From Prescottella soli (GTDB lineage Bacteria > Actinomycetota > Actinomycetes > Mycobacteriales > Mycobacteriaceae), in the NCBI RefSeq assembly GCF_040024445.1, contig NZ_CP157276.1, positions 4,340,001-4,404,000 of the forward strand: a stretch of 64,000 nt of DNA, written 5' to 3'. Position 1 is the stretch's first letter, and every line of letters starts with the position of its first letter. The position numbers were made by a program, and so were the translations under genes. The notes beneath the pieces are model-generated. The model searched no databases. It was not told where the DNA came from and saw only the letters and a program-made list of their open reading frames with translations. Shown here in pieces: positions 47,780 to 56,588 of the stretch.

Positions 47780-49117
47780 ATGGGTCGTATGTTCGGCACG
47801 GACGGCGTGCGGGGCTTGGCGAATGCCGAGCTGACCGCCGAGCTGGCCTTGAAGGTGGCCGCGGCTGCGGCCGAGGTGCTCGCTCAGCAGGGCTCCGAGA
47901 AGGAGCGGCCCCTCGCGGTCGTCGGCCGAGACCCGAGGGCGAGCGGCGAGATGCTCGAGGCCGCCGTCACTGCAGGACTGACCGCATCCGGTGTCGACGT
48001 GATCCTCGTCGGAATCCTGCCCACGCCGGCGGTCGCTTACCTGACCGGTGCGTACGGCGCCGCGCTCGGTGTGATGATCTCCGCATCGCACAACCCCATG
48101 CCCGACAACGGCATCAAGATCTTCGCGGCCGGTGGGCACAAGCTCGACGACGACATCGAGGACCGCATCGAGGCCGCGATCACGGCCGGCCCGACGCGTC
48201 GTCCCACCGGCGCGGGCATCGGCCGGGTCGACGTCGCCTTCGACGCCACCAGCCGTTACCTGGCCCACCTCGCGGGCGCACTCGACACCCGCCTCGACGG
48301 GCTCACCGTGGTGGTCGACTGCGCGCACGGCGCCGCCTCCACGGTTGCCCCGGAGGCCTACCGCGCCGCCGGCGCGACGGTGATCGCGATCAACGCCGAG
48401 CCGGACGGCCTCAACATCAACGACGGCTGCGGATCGACACACCTCGGGGCGCTGCAGCGCGCGGTGGTCGAACACGGCGCGGACATCGGCCTGGCGCACG
48501 ACGGGGACGCCGATCGATGCCTCGCGGTGGACGCGACCGGTGCCGTCGTCGACGGTGACGCGATCATGACCGTCCTCGCGATCGGCATGCGCGATTCCGG
48601 TGAGCTGGTCGACAACACGCTCGTCGCGACGGTGATGAGCAATCTCGGACTGCACATCGCGATGCGCCAGGCCGGGATCTCGGTGCGGACCACGGCGGTC
48701 GGTGACCGCTACGTGCTCGAGGAACTGCGCGCGGGCGGATTCAGCCTCGGCGGCGAGCAGTCGGGCCACGTCGTGCTGCCGGGCCACGGAACGACCGGTG
48801 ACGGCGTCCTCACCGGCCTGCGCCTGATGGGCCGCATGGCGGTGACCGGCCGTTCGCTCGCGGAGCTCGCCGGCGCGATGACGTCGCTGCCGCAGGTGCT
48901 GATCAACGTCCGCGTCGCGGACAAGGCGGCGGTCGCGGCGGCGCCGCAGGTCCAGGCCGCGATCGGTGCGGCGGAGTCCGAACTCGGCGACACCGGACGG
49001 GTTCTGCTGCGTCCGTCGGGAACCGAGCAGCTGGTGCGGGTGATGGTCGAGGCCGCGGACGCCGAAACGGCCCAGCGCATCGCCGAGACCCTCGCGGAGA
49101 AGGTGGCGTCCGCCTAA
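47780..49117 (+). CDS. glmM: Phosphoglucosamine mutase
   Basis: 445 residues. '[16 protein letters not shown]' N-terminus, active phosphoserine S103 in '[14 protein letters not shown]', metal site '[10 protein letters not shown]' and the sugar loop 'GGEQSGHVV', and phosphate site '[12 protein letters not shown]'. It converts glucosamine-6-P to glucosamine-1-P for UDP-GlcNAc and hence peptidoglycan. glmS, the step before, is encoded 2.8 kb downstream. The start with M-G-R-M-F is used; the ATG three codons later is also possible. Confidence 0.97.
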   Translation: MGRMFGTDGVRGLANAELTAELALKVAAAAAEVLAQQGSEKERPLAVVGRDPRASGEMLEAAVTAGLTASGVDVILVGILPTPAVAYLTGAYGAALGVMISASHNPMPDNGIKIFAAGGHKLDDDIEDRIEAAITAGPTRRPTGAGIGRVDVAFDATSRYLAHLAGALDTRLDGLTVVVDCAHGAASTVAPEAYRAAGATVIAINAEPDGLNINDGCGSTHLGALQRAVVEHGADIGLAHDGDADRCLAVDATGAVVDGDAIMTVLAIGMRDSGELVDNTLVATVMSNLGLHIAMRQAGISVRTTAVGDRYVLEELRAGGFSLGGEQSGHVVLPGHGTTGDGVLTGLRLMGRMAVTGRSLAELAGAMTSLPQVLINVRVADKAAVAAAPQVQAAIGAAESELGDTGRVLLRPSGTEQLVRVMVEAADAETAQRIAETLAEKVASA

Positions 49118-49211
49118 CCGGAGACGGCCCGGAACCTCACGGAACCGTTGGGCCGCCGTGTGCGTCGAAGAGGACGAAGGAGCCGAATCGACAGCGCGAA
49201 GGGCGGAACCG

Positions 49212-49517
49212 ATGGCAGACGTGGTCTCGATCGATGTCGCGAGGGTGCGGGCGGCGGCGCGTGCGTTGCAGGCGGAAGCGGTGCCACTCGGGGAGTCTGC
49301 GCATGCGGTGGCCGCGTGCGCGTTCGGGCCGGTCGGCGCCGGGACCGCCGCCCGGGAGCGGGCCATTCGCGAGGGCTACCTGCGGTTGGCCCGCGCGATC
49401 GGGGCGTGGGCCGTCGCGTCCGACGCGACGGGCCGGGCGCTCACCGCCACCGCCGACGCCTACGACCGTCAGGACGCGGTGACGGCGGGGAACGTCGTCG
49501 TACTCGGTGGCCCGTAG
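49212..49517 (+). CDS. EspC-like type VII secretion target candidate (Rv3440c-like)
   Basis: 101 residues, two predicted helices with a Gly/Ala turn ('CAFGPVGAGTAA'), the layout of DUF2580/EspC proteins, and no WXG. Near the C-terminus is Y84-D-R-Q-D88, an exact YxxxD export motif, followed by a short tail. The location just after glmM matches M. tuberculosis Rv3440c. Its stop codon overlaps the start of the next gene by one base (TAGTG), so the two proteins are made together. The ATG was chosen for the gene-like N-terminus; no strong ribosome site is visible (GGGCGGAACC). A role as ESX-4 substrate is inference. Confidence 0.7.
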   Translation: MADVVSIDVARVRAAARALQAEAVPLGESAHAVAACAFGPVGAGTAARERAIREGYLRLARAIGAWAVASDATGRALTATADAYDRQDAVTAGNVVVLGGP

Positions 49518-50977
49518 TGGAGACGATCCTCGACGCCGGCGCGGCCGTCCTCCGATACTTCGCCCTCTACCTGCCCCGCGCCGCCGCCGTCGCCGAGCGG
49601 TCGGCGACGGGCGACCGCTTGCCCACGTACGAGGACGTCGAGGCACGCTACTTCGAGCAGCGGGGCATCGATCTCGGCGCGCTGGACGCGGACATCGAGG
49701 TGCTGACGAGGGTGGCGGCCGACCTCGACGATCGGTTCGACGACCAGGATGCCGTGGTTCAAGCTCTCGAGGAGTCGTGGGCCGGTGCGGATGCCGATCG
49801 CGCGCGCGAGCATCTGGGCGCGCACCTCGCGCGGGCGGATCTGGTGGGCAGCAACGTCGCCGAGGTGCGGTGCGCGCTCGTCGAGACCTCGAGGACCCTG
49901 CGCGAGGCCGTGACGCGGAAGGCGGACTGGGTGGGCGCGCGCGATGCGTCCCGGGCCGGAGGCCTCACGCCGGAACAGATCGACACGGCGATGTCGGGCG
50001 CGGCGTGTGCGGACTCGCTGACGGATCTGTTCCTCCCGCACGTACGGGACACGGTGAGCGCCTTCACGGCGCTGTGCGACGCGACGGCGACGGCGGTCGA
50101 CGACGCCTACCGGAATCTCGCGTGCGTATTCGGGCAGATCGACGACAGCGCGTTTCCGGTTCCCGGCCCGCTGGTCGTCGGGGACTGTGGCGGCCCGACT
50201 GCCGCCCCGCCCGCCGTCTGCCGTGAATCGCCCGCGGCTCCGGCCGGCGTCGTCCCCGGCGGGGCGGTGGGGACGACGTCGCCGGCCGGCGGCACGAGCC
50301 TGACCGGTCTCGGCGCACCGCCCGGTGTCGGACCGGTGTCTCCGACGCCCGGTTCGCTCGTGGGAGGCGGATCACTCGCCCTCGACGGTCTCGTCGTCGA
50401 GGGCACCGTGCGGGCGGTCGGTGCGATCGTCGGTGTGGTGGCGGACGTCGCGCTCGCCGTGGTCGACACGGTCGGTGACCTCGTCCGGGAGGCGGCCGCG
50501 GCGGCGGAGCCGACCGAGCAGGCCGGTGCCGGGTGCAGCCTGAACCTCGATCGGGAGCCCTGCTGCGACGGTGCCCCGGCGGGCCGCGATCCGGTTCCCG
50601 AGGAGTACCCGGCGTCCGCCCCGCCGCCAGTACCGCCGGTGTCTGTCGCGGAACCAACCGTCGACGACGACTGCCCCGAGCCTGAGCCCGAGTCCGAAAT
50701 GCCCTCTCCGGTAGAGGAACTCCCGGCCGCGGACCTCCCCACGGAGCAACCCTCGGAACCGGAATCGGTGGAACTCCAGCCGACGGAACCGCCGGTCGAG
50801 TCCTGTGTGCCCGCGGTGCCCCCGCCGGCACACCCGGCGCTCGGCGCGCGCCCGCCGACGGGCAGAGGCGGCGCGGCGGAACCGGCGCTGGCCGAGTTGG
50901 GGTCGGAGCCGCCGGCACCCGACGGAGCGGCACCCGACGGAGCGGGGGTCGAGATCGCCGAGGCGGGACCGCTGTGA
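49517..50977 (+). CDS. Large WXG-like, proline-rich protein (Rv3439c-like), candidate ESX-4 substrate
   Basis: 486 residues. The first 210 are helical; a W88-A-G90 turn ('EESWAGADADRAREHL') between long helices is WXG-like. Residues about 215-330 are Gly/Pro/Thr-rich with a Val/Ala-rich patch ('VRAVGAIVGVVADVALAVVDTV', about 299-320). The last 150 are rich in Pro/Glu/Ala ('PEPEPESEMPSPVEELP'). About eleven cysteines are spread over the chain, many in the tail, which would suit an exported, oxidised protein. No signal peptide. It matches in place and style the 'Ala- and Pro-rich' Rv3439c. Function unknown. Its stop is one base from the stop of the convergent hydrolase gene. Confidence 0.72.
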   Translation: METILDAGAAVLRYFALYLPRAAAVAERSATGDRLPTYEDVEARYFEQRGIDLGALDADIEVLTRVAADLDDRFDDQDAVVQALEESWAGADADRAREHLGAHLARADLVGSNVAEVRCALVETSRTLREAVTRKADWVGARDASRAGGLTPEQIDTAMSGAACADSLTDLFLPHVRDTVSAFTALCDATATAVDDAYRNLACVFGQIDDSAFPVPGPLVVGDCGGPTAAPPAVCRESPAAPAGVVPGGAVGTTSPAGGTSLTGLGAPPGVGPVSPTPGSLVGGGSLALDGLVVEGTVRAVGAIVGVVADVALAVVDTVGDLVREAAAAAEPTEQAGAGCSLNLDREPCCDGAPAGRDPVPEEYPASAPPPVPPVSVAEPTVDDDCPEPEPESEMPSPVEELPAADLPTEQPSEPESVELQPTEPPVESCVPAVPPPAHPALGARPPTGRGGAAEPALAELGSEPPAPDGAAPDGAGVEIAEAGPL

Positions 50978-50978
50978 G

Positions 50979-51863
50979 CTAGTGGCTCAGGAGCTGGCTG
51001 ATCTGGGCGCCCGCTTGGTGCGCGGCGGCGTCCCGCGGGTCGGCCGTGTGCTCGCCGCCCTCCTCGTCCTCCCGCGTCACGGGATGGGCGCCGGGGAAGT
51101 GGGCGTCGGGATCCGAGAACGCGGCGTACGTCTTGTCGTCGGTGAGGTGTCGCAGCAGGAACCCGGTGAGGAGCGCACGAGTCACGTGCTGCGTCCGGCG
51201 CTCGGCGCCGCCGACCCCGAGGAAACCGAGCAGCCGTCGGCCCTCGACCAGTCCCGTGCTCGAGCCCTTGTCGACGACGCGGAGCAGGCTCTCGCCCTTC
51301 CACGCGTCGTCGAGTGCGAGGGCATCGCTGTTCAGCGAATCGACGTCCTTCGCGGCGGCGAGGATCAGCCCCGGCACCTCGACCCGGGCCGCCGCGGTGA
51401 CCGCGGACGGCGCCGTCGGAGCCGGGAACAGCGCGGCGACCGCCTTCGCGCGGGCCTGCTGCGCGGCGGCGAGGACGGCCACGCCGGCACCCATGCCGTG
51501 ACCGGCGAAGGCGACGCGCTCGGGGTGGACGCTGATCCGGCCGGGGCCGAGCCGCACGCCCGTGCAGATGTCGAGGGCGGTACCGAGGTCCGCGGCCAGT
51601 CCGAGATGCGAGGGGACGGGGCCGCGTTCGGTGCTCGGAGCGGCGACGACGATGCCCCACGAGGCGAGGTGCTGGAACGTATCGGCGTAGTTCGCGGCGC
51701 CGGCCAGCCAGTCGTGGGCGAACGCGACGGCGGGGAGATTGAAGCCCTCGGCGGGGGTGTAGACCACCCCCGGCTGGCCTGCGAGCGCGAGGTCTCCGCG
51801 CAGAACCCGGTGCGGGCCACGCTTGGACAGCTTGGATACCAGGGACTTCGGTGTCTGCGCCAC
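50979..51863 (-). CDS. Alpha/beta-hydrolase, dienelactone-hydrolase-like (Rv3438-like)
   Basis: 294 residues. 'GDLALAGQPGVVYTPAEGFNLPAVAFAHDWLAGA' and nucleophile-elbow region 'VAFAGHGMGAGVAVLAA', where the usual Ser is replaced by glycine (GHGMG). That suggests it may not be a standard esterase or uses another nucleophile. Position between the Rv3439c-like gene and glmS matches Rv3438. The GTG start 'MAQTPKSL' is chosen since it fits the family; an ATG further upstream would overlap the glmS start codon. A GATAAC box just before the GTG allows a leaderless mRNA. Confidence 0.8.
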   Translation of the reverse strand: MAQTPKSLVSKLSKRGPHRVLRGDLALAGQPGVVYTPAEGFNLPAVAFAHDWLAGAANYADTFQHLASWGIVVAAPSTERGPVPSHLGLAADLGTALDICTGVRLGPGRISVHPERVAFAGHGMGAGVAVLAAAQQARAKAVAALFPAPTAPSAVTAAARVEVPGLILAAAKDVDSLNSDALALDDAWKGESLLRVVDKGSSTGLVEGRRLLGFLGVGGAERRTQHVTRALLTGFLLRHLTDDKTYAAFSDPDAHFPGAHPVTREDEEGGEHTADPRDAAAHQAGAQISQLLSH

Positions 51864-51930
51864 AGTTGTGACGTTATCCGATAGCAGACCGAGTTCGCTC
51901 CGCACGGTCGTCCAAGTACCCTGGTGAACC

Positions 51931-53799
51931 ATGTGCGGAATCGTGGGTTACGTAGGCCACCGCCAGGCTCTGGGGGTCGTGGTCGAGGCGTTGCAGCGAA
52001 TGGAATATCGCGGCTACGACTCCGCGGGCATCGCCATCCTCGACGGCGAAGGTGTGCTGAAGACCGAGCGCAAGGCCGGACGTCTCTCCAACCTGCAGGC
52101 CGAACTCGACGACGTCGGCCGCGACACGTTCGTCGGCACCACCGGCATGGGACACACCCGCTGGGCGACGCACGGCAAGCCGACCGACCGCAACGCGCAT
52201 CCGCATCGCGACGCGAGCGGAAAGCTCGCGGTGGTGCACAACGGCATCATCGAGAACTTCGCGCCGCTGCGCGCCGAACTCGAGGCCGCCGGGGTCGACC
52301 TGCTGAGCGACACCGACTCCGAGGTTGCAGTCCATCTGGTGGCCCGCGCGTACGAGGAGGGGCGCACCAAGGGCGACTTCCTGCAGAGCGCGCTGTCGGT
52401 GCTGCGTCGTCTCGAGGGCGCGTTCACGCTCGTGTTCACGCACGCCGACCACCCGGACATGATCATCGCGGCCCGCCGGTCGACGCCGCTGGTCGTCGGT
52501 GTCGGCGAGGGCGAGATGTTCGTCGGCTCGGACGTCGCGGCGTTCATCGAGCACACCCGCGATGCGATCGAGCTGGGCCAGGACCAGGTCGTGGTCATCA
52601 CCGCCGACGGTTACTCGGTCACCGACTTCTTCGGGAACGATGCGAGCGACCGTACCCGCGCCTTCCGGATCGACTGGGACCTGCAGGCCGCCGAGAAGGG
52701 TGGCCACGACTACTTCATGCTCAAGGAGATCCAGGAGCAGCCCGACGCGGTCGCCGACACCCTGCGCGGGCACTTCGTCGACCGGCACATCGTGCTCGAC
52801 GAGCAGCGTCTGTCGGATCAGGAACTGCGCGACGTCGACAAGGTCTTCGTCGTCGCGTGCGGCAGCGCGTACCACTCGGGGCTGCTCGCCAAGTACGCGA
52901 TCGAGCACTGGACGCGGCTGCCCGTCGAGGTCGAGCTCGCCAGCGAGTTCCGTTACCGCGACCCGGTGCTGGACCGGTCGACGCTCGTCGTCGCCATCTC
53001 GCAGTCCGGCGAGACCGCGGACACGCTCGAGGCGGTCAAGCACGCGAAGGACCAGAAGGCGCGCGTGCTCGCGATCTGCAACACCAACGGCGCGCAGATC
53101 CCGCGCGAGGCCGACGCGGTTCTCTACACGCGGGCCGGTCCGGAGATCGCCGTCGCCTCGACCAAGGCCTTCCTCGCCCAGGTGACCGCGAACTACCTGG
53201 TGGGACTGGCCTTGGCGCAGGCGCGGGGTACCAAGTACCCCGACGAGGTCGCGCGTGAGTACGCCGACCTGGCCGCGATGCCGGACCTGGTGGCGCGGGT
53301 GCTCGAGAAAGTGGAGTCGGTGCGGGAACTCGCGCGCAAGTTCGCGCAGTCCCCGGCGGTGCTCTTCCTCGGTCGTCACGTGGGCTACCCGGTGGCGCTC
53401 GAGGGTGCGCTCAAGCTCAAGGAGCTTGCGTACATGCACGCCGAGGGTTTCGCGGCGGGCGAGCTCAAGCACGGTCCGATCGCGCTGATCCAGGAGGGGC
53501 TGCCGGTCATCGTGATCATGCCGTCGCCCAAGGGGCGCGCGGTGCTGCACTCGAAGCTGGTCTCGAACATCCAGGAGATCAAGGCTCGTGGTGCCACGAC
53601 GATCGTGATCGCCGAGGAGGGCGACGAGGCAGTGCGCGCGCACGCCGATCACCTCATCGAGATCCCGGCGGCGCCGACGCTGTTGCAGCCGCTGCTGTCG
53701 ACGGTGCCGCTGCAGGTGTTCGCGGCCGAGGTCGCCCAGGCGCGCGGCCTGGACGTCGACAAGCCGCGGAACCTGGCGAAGTCCGTCACGGTCGAGTAG
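51931..53799 (+). CDS. glmS: Glutamine-fructose-6-phosphate aminotransferase (isomerizing)
   Basis: 622 residues. C2 of 'MCGIVGYVG' is the N-terminal glutaminase nucleophile; 'GHTRWATHGKPTDRNAHPH' and two SIS domains ('VACGSAYHSGLLAKY', 'SQSGETADTLEA', 'LGRHVGYPVALEGALKLKE') follow; the C-terminus is 'NLAKSVTVE'. It makes glucosamine-6-P, the entry to UDP-GlcNAc and peptidoglycan. No glmS ribozyme is seen in the short upstream space, as expected for actinobacteria. Divergent from the hydrolase gene. Confidence 0.98.
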   Translation: MCGIVGYVGHRQALGVVVEALQRMEYRGYDSAGIAILDGEGVLKTERKAGRLSNLQAELDDVGRDTFVGTTGMGHTRWATHGKPTDRNAHPHRDASGKLAVVHNGIIENFAPLRAELEAAGVDLLSDTDSEVAVHLVARAYEEGRTKGDFLQSALSVLRRLEGAFTLVFTHADHPDMIIAARRSTPLVVGVGEGEMFVGSDVAAFIEHTRDAIELGQDQVVVITADGYSVTDFFGNDASDRTRAFRIDWDLQAAEKGGHDYFMLKEIQEQPDAVADTLRGHFVDRHIVLDEQRLSDQELRDVDKVFVVACGSAYHSGLLAKYAIEHWTRLPVEVELASEFRYRDPVLDRSTLVVAISQSGETADTLEAVKHAKDQKARVLAICNTNGAQIPREADAVLYTRAGPEIAVASTKAFLAQVTANYLVGLALAQARGTKYPDEVAREYADLAAMPDLVARVLEKVESVRELARKFAQSPAVLFLGRHVGYPVALEGALKLKELAYMHAEGFAAGELKHGPIALIQEGLPVIVIMPSPKGRAVLHSKLVSNIQEIKARGATTIVIAEEGDEAVRAHADHLIEIPAAPTLLQPLLSTVPLQVFAAEVAQARGLDVDKPRNLAKSVTVE

Positions 53800-53813
53800 T
53801 AGTCCGGCGACTG

Positions 53814-53866
53814 CTCGGTGTGGTCGGTGGTCCGACGCCAGGTCAGATCACGTTGACCACACCGAG
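53814..53866. terminator. Inverted repeat at the glmS/cupredoxin junction
   Basis: CTCGGTGTGGTC and GACCACACCGAG are perfect 12-base arms 29 bases apart. The second arm is inside the cupredoxin 3' coding end (codons for LGVVNV). It likely ends the glmS transcript and perhaps also the convergent one. Confidence 0.6.
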
Positions 53867-54202
53867 CATGTCCGGATGCAGCGAGCATGTGTAGTTGTAG
53901 GTGCCGGGCGCGGTGAACGTGAACTCCCACGTACCCGAGGTCAGCAGCGGGCTGCGCAGGACGGACTTCGCGTCGCCGAGTCCGACGACGTCGTGCGGGG
54001 TGCCGCGGTCGTCGAACACCCACGTCACGGTCTGGCCCACGGAGATCGTGACGGACGCCGGCGTGTACGCCATGTTGGCGACCTGGACCGTGAGAGCTTT
54101 GTCCGAGTCGGTCGGCGCGTCGGCTGCGGTGTCGGTCGAACATCCGGAAATGGTTGCGGCCAAAGCGATTCCGGCAATCAGCGCGCTCACGCGTGTCTTC
54201 AT
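53843..54202 (-). CDS. Cupredoxin-domain lipoprotein (plastocyanin-like)
   Basis: 119 residues. A lipoprotein signal (MKTRVSALIAGIALAATISGC, lipobox cysteine C21) is followed by a single cupredoxin fold with all four type 1 copper ligands: H70 (GTPHDV), C106 and H109 (YTCSLHP) and M112. A surface-anchored blue-copper protein for electron transfer or copper binding. Start chosen by the signal peptide. It is divergent from the VOC gene with 73 bases between. Confidence 0.92.
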   Translation of the reverse strand: MKTRVSALIAGIALAATISGCSTDTAADAPTDSDKALTVQVANMAYTPASVTISVGQTVTWVFDDRGTPHDVVGLGDAKSVLRSPLLTSGTWEFTFTAPGTYNYTCSLHPDMLGVVNVI

Positions 54203-54275
54203 GGGTTTCAGCGTAGTCTGAGCACGAGTGTGCCCTTCGGTACCTTCCCGACCTCGAACCGTGCGAGGAGTTGTC

Positions 54276-55055
54276 ATGCCCACCCGTGATTCTGCGCCAG
54301 TCGGCGCTCCGTGCTGGATCGATCTGCAGTCCTCCGATGTCGACCGTGCCGCCGCGTTCTACGACGATCTCTTCGGCTGGACCCACGAGTCGTCCGGTGA
54401 GGAGTACGGCGGCTACGTGATGTTCTTCTCGGATGGCAAGCCCGTCGCCGGGTTGATGGCCGGACAGCCGGGCAATCCGTATGTCGACGTGTGGACGACG
54501 TATCTGGCCACGGCCGACGCCGACGCCACCGCGAAGGCGGTCATCGGTGCCGGCGGCCAGGTGATGATGGAGCCGATGACAGTGCCGACGCAGGGGCGGA
54601 TGGCGCTGTTCAGCGACCCGTCCGGTGGTGCGGTCGGTGCGTGGCAGCCGGCCGAGCACAAGGGCTTCGGGGTGATCGGCGAGGCTGGTGCGCCGGCGTG
54701 GTTCGAGCTGGTCACCAAGGACTACGACGCGGCCCTGCCGTTCTATCGGGACGTCTTCGGCTGGGAACTCGCGACGCTCAGCGACACCGACGAATTCCGT
54801 TATTCGACAGGACGGTTCGACGGTGCCGACCTGGCCGGCATCTTCGATGCGAGCAAGGCGCTGCCGGCGGAGGTGCCGTCGCACTGGCAAATGTTCGTCC
54901 AGGTGGACAGCACCGACGACGCCGTCGCCCGGGTCACCGAGCTCGGCGGCGCCGTGGTGCGCGAACCGTGGGACTCCGAGCACGGCCGGATGGCCCAGGT
55001 CGCGGATCCGAACGGCGCCCTGTTCATGATCGCGGGACAGGTGGCGGCCGAATAG
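54276..55055 (+). CDS. Two-domain VOC (glyoxalase/dioxygenase fold) protein
   Basis: 259 residues with two VOC modules: about 10-125 ('PCWIDLQSSDVDRAAAFYDDLFGW' to 'GRMALFSDPSGGAVGAW') and about 137-256 ('AWFELVTKDYDAALPFYRDVFGWE' to 'RMAQVADPNGALFMIAGQ'). Similar to mycobacterial CFP30-type glyoxalase-like proteins; enzyme activity unproven. GAGGAG precedes the ATG. The nnr gene begins two bases after its stop, so they may be co-translated. Confidence 0.9.
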   Translation: MPTRDSAPVGAPCWIDLQSSDVDRAAAFYDDLFGWTHESSGEEYGGYVMFFSDGKPVAGLMAGQPGNPYVDVWTTYLATADADATAKAVIGAGGQVMMEPMTVPTQGRMALFSDPSGGAVGAWQPAEHKGFGVIGEAGAPAWFELVTKDYDAALPFYRDVFGWELATLSDTDEFRYSTGRFDGADLAGIFDASKALPAEVPSHWQMFVQVDSTDDAVARVTELGGAVVREPWDSEHGRMAQVADPNGALFMIAGQVAAE

Positions 55056-55057
55056 AC

Positions 55058-56530
55058 ATGCGGGACTACTACACGACGACGCAGGTCAAGGCCGCCGAGG
55101 CGCCGTTGCTCGCGAGCCTGCCCGAGGGCACGCTGATGCGGCGGGCGGCGTACGGGCTGGCGCGGGTCGCGGCCGACGAGTTGCGGGCACGCACCGGGGG
55201 AGTGGCCGGTCGCAACGTCACCCTGCTGGTGGGTTCCGGCGACAACGGCGGCGACGCGTTGTGGGCCGGGGCGATGCTCCGCCGCCGTGGGGCGGCGGTC
55301 ACCGCGGTGCTGCTCGATCCGGCTCGCGCGCATGCAGCGGGTCTCGCGGCGTTGACGGCTGCGGGCGGACGCGTGTCACCCGACCCGGGCGATCTGGACC
55401 TGGTGCTCGACGGCATCGTCGGGATCTCCGGGAAGGGGCCGTTGCGTCCCGCCGCGGCCGCGATCGTGGCGCAGTTGGACGCGCCGATCGTCGCGGTGGA
55501 TCTGCCCAGCGGCGTCGACCCGGACACCGGTGACGTCGACGGCCCGGCGGTCACGGCCGCCGTGACGGTCGCGTTCGGCGCGCTCAAGCCTGTCCACGTG
55601 CTCGCCGGTGCCCGGTGCGGGCGGGTCGAACTGGTGCCGATCGGTCTGGAGCTGCCGGATCCGGACATGACCGCGCTCGACCCGGCGGAGGTGGGTCGGT
55701 TGTGGCCGGTTCCGCGCGCCTCCGACGACAAGTACACCCAAGGCGTCGTGGGAGTCGTCGCGGGCAGCGCGCGGTATCCGGGCGCGGCGGTGCTGACGTC
55801 GGGCGCAGCAGTGACGTCGACCGCGGGCATGGTCCGCTACGCGGGTCGCGCCGCCGCCGAGGTGGTCGGGCACTGGCCGGAGGTGGTGGCGGCGCCGTCG
55901 CCCGCGTCGGCCGGGCGGGTGCAGGCGTGGGTGGTCGGCCCGGGGCTCGGTTCCGACGCCGACGCCCGGGAGGAACTGCGGACGATTCTCGCGGCCGACG
56001 TGCCGGTCCTGGTCGACGCGGACGGTCTCAACCTGCTGGCCGAGCATTCCGATCTGGTGCACGAGTTGCGCGGGCGCAACGCCCCGACCCTGCTGACCCC
56101 GCATGCCGGTGAGTTCGCGCGGCTCACGCGGGTCGCACCCGTCCCGGACCGGGTCGCGGCAACGCGGGCGCTGGCGGCGGAGTGGGGTGTGACGGTCCTG
56201 CTCAAGGGTCGGGCGACCGTCATCGCCGATCCGCACGGTCGCGTCCACGTCAACGACGCGGGCGCGTCGTGGGCGGCGACGGCGGGTTCGGGCGACGTGC
56301 TGTCCGGCATCGTCGGCGCGCTGATGGCGACGGGGCTCGAACCGGCGCTCGCCGCAGCGGCGGGCGCGCGAGCGCACTCGCTGGCCGCCAATCTCGGCGC
56401 GCGGGAGGGCGCCGAGGAGGTCGGCGATGCCGGGCTCGCGCCGATCTCCGCATCGACGCTTCTCGCGCACCTGCGGTCCGCGATTCGGATCCTGCGCGTC
56501 TTCCCGAGCTCGCATGTACCCGAATCGTGA
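55058..56530 (+). CDS. nnr: Bifunctional NAD(P)H-hydrate epimerase / ADP-dependent dehydratase
   Basis: 490 residues. N-terminal epimerase (YjeF_N): 'LLVGSGDNGGDALWAGAMLRRRGA', 'VDLPSGVDPDTGDVDGPAV'. C-terminal dehydratase: 'TLLTPHAGEFARL', 'LLKGRATVIADPHGRVHVNDAG', 'ATAGSGDVLSGIVGALMA'. It repairs hydrated NADH and NADPH. Equivalent to Rv3433c. The ATG is three bases after the VOC gene's stop. The domain order is the standard fusion. Confidence 0.96.
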   Translation: MRDYYTTTQVKAAEAPLLASLPEGTLMRRAAYGLARVAADELRARTGGVAGRNVTLLVGSGDNGGDALWAGAMLRRRGAAVTAVLLDPARAHAAGLAALTAAGGRVSPDPGDLDLVLDGIVGISGKGPLRPAAAAIVAQLDAPIVAVDLPSGVDPDTGDVDGPAVTAAVTVAFGALKPVHVLAGARCGRVELVPIGLELPDPDMTALDPAEVGRLWPVPRASDDKYTQGVVGVVAGSARYPGAAVLTSGAAVTSTAGMVRYAGRAAAEVVGHWPEVVAAPSPASAGRVQAWVVGPGLGSDADAREELRTILAADVPVLVDADGLNLLAEHSDLVHELRGRNAPTLLTPHAGEFARLTRVAPVPDRVAATRALAAEWGVTVLLKGRATVIADPHGRVHVNDAGASWAATAGSGDVLSGIVGALMATGLEPALAAAAGARAHSLAANLGAREGAEEVGDAGLAPISASTLLAHLRSAIRILRVFPSSHVPES

Positions 56531-56588
56531 CTGGTCGGGTTGTACCCGCAGGACGGTTTCGCCCCGATGAGTGGCAGGATCGAATGCC

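Noticed and set aside
47042-49366. 774-codon minus-strand open frame
   Set aside because: Opposes rpsI and glmM, both certain.
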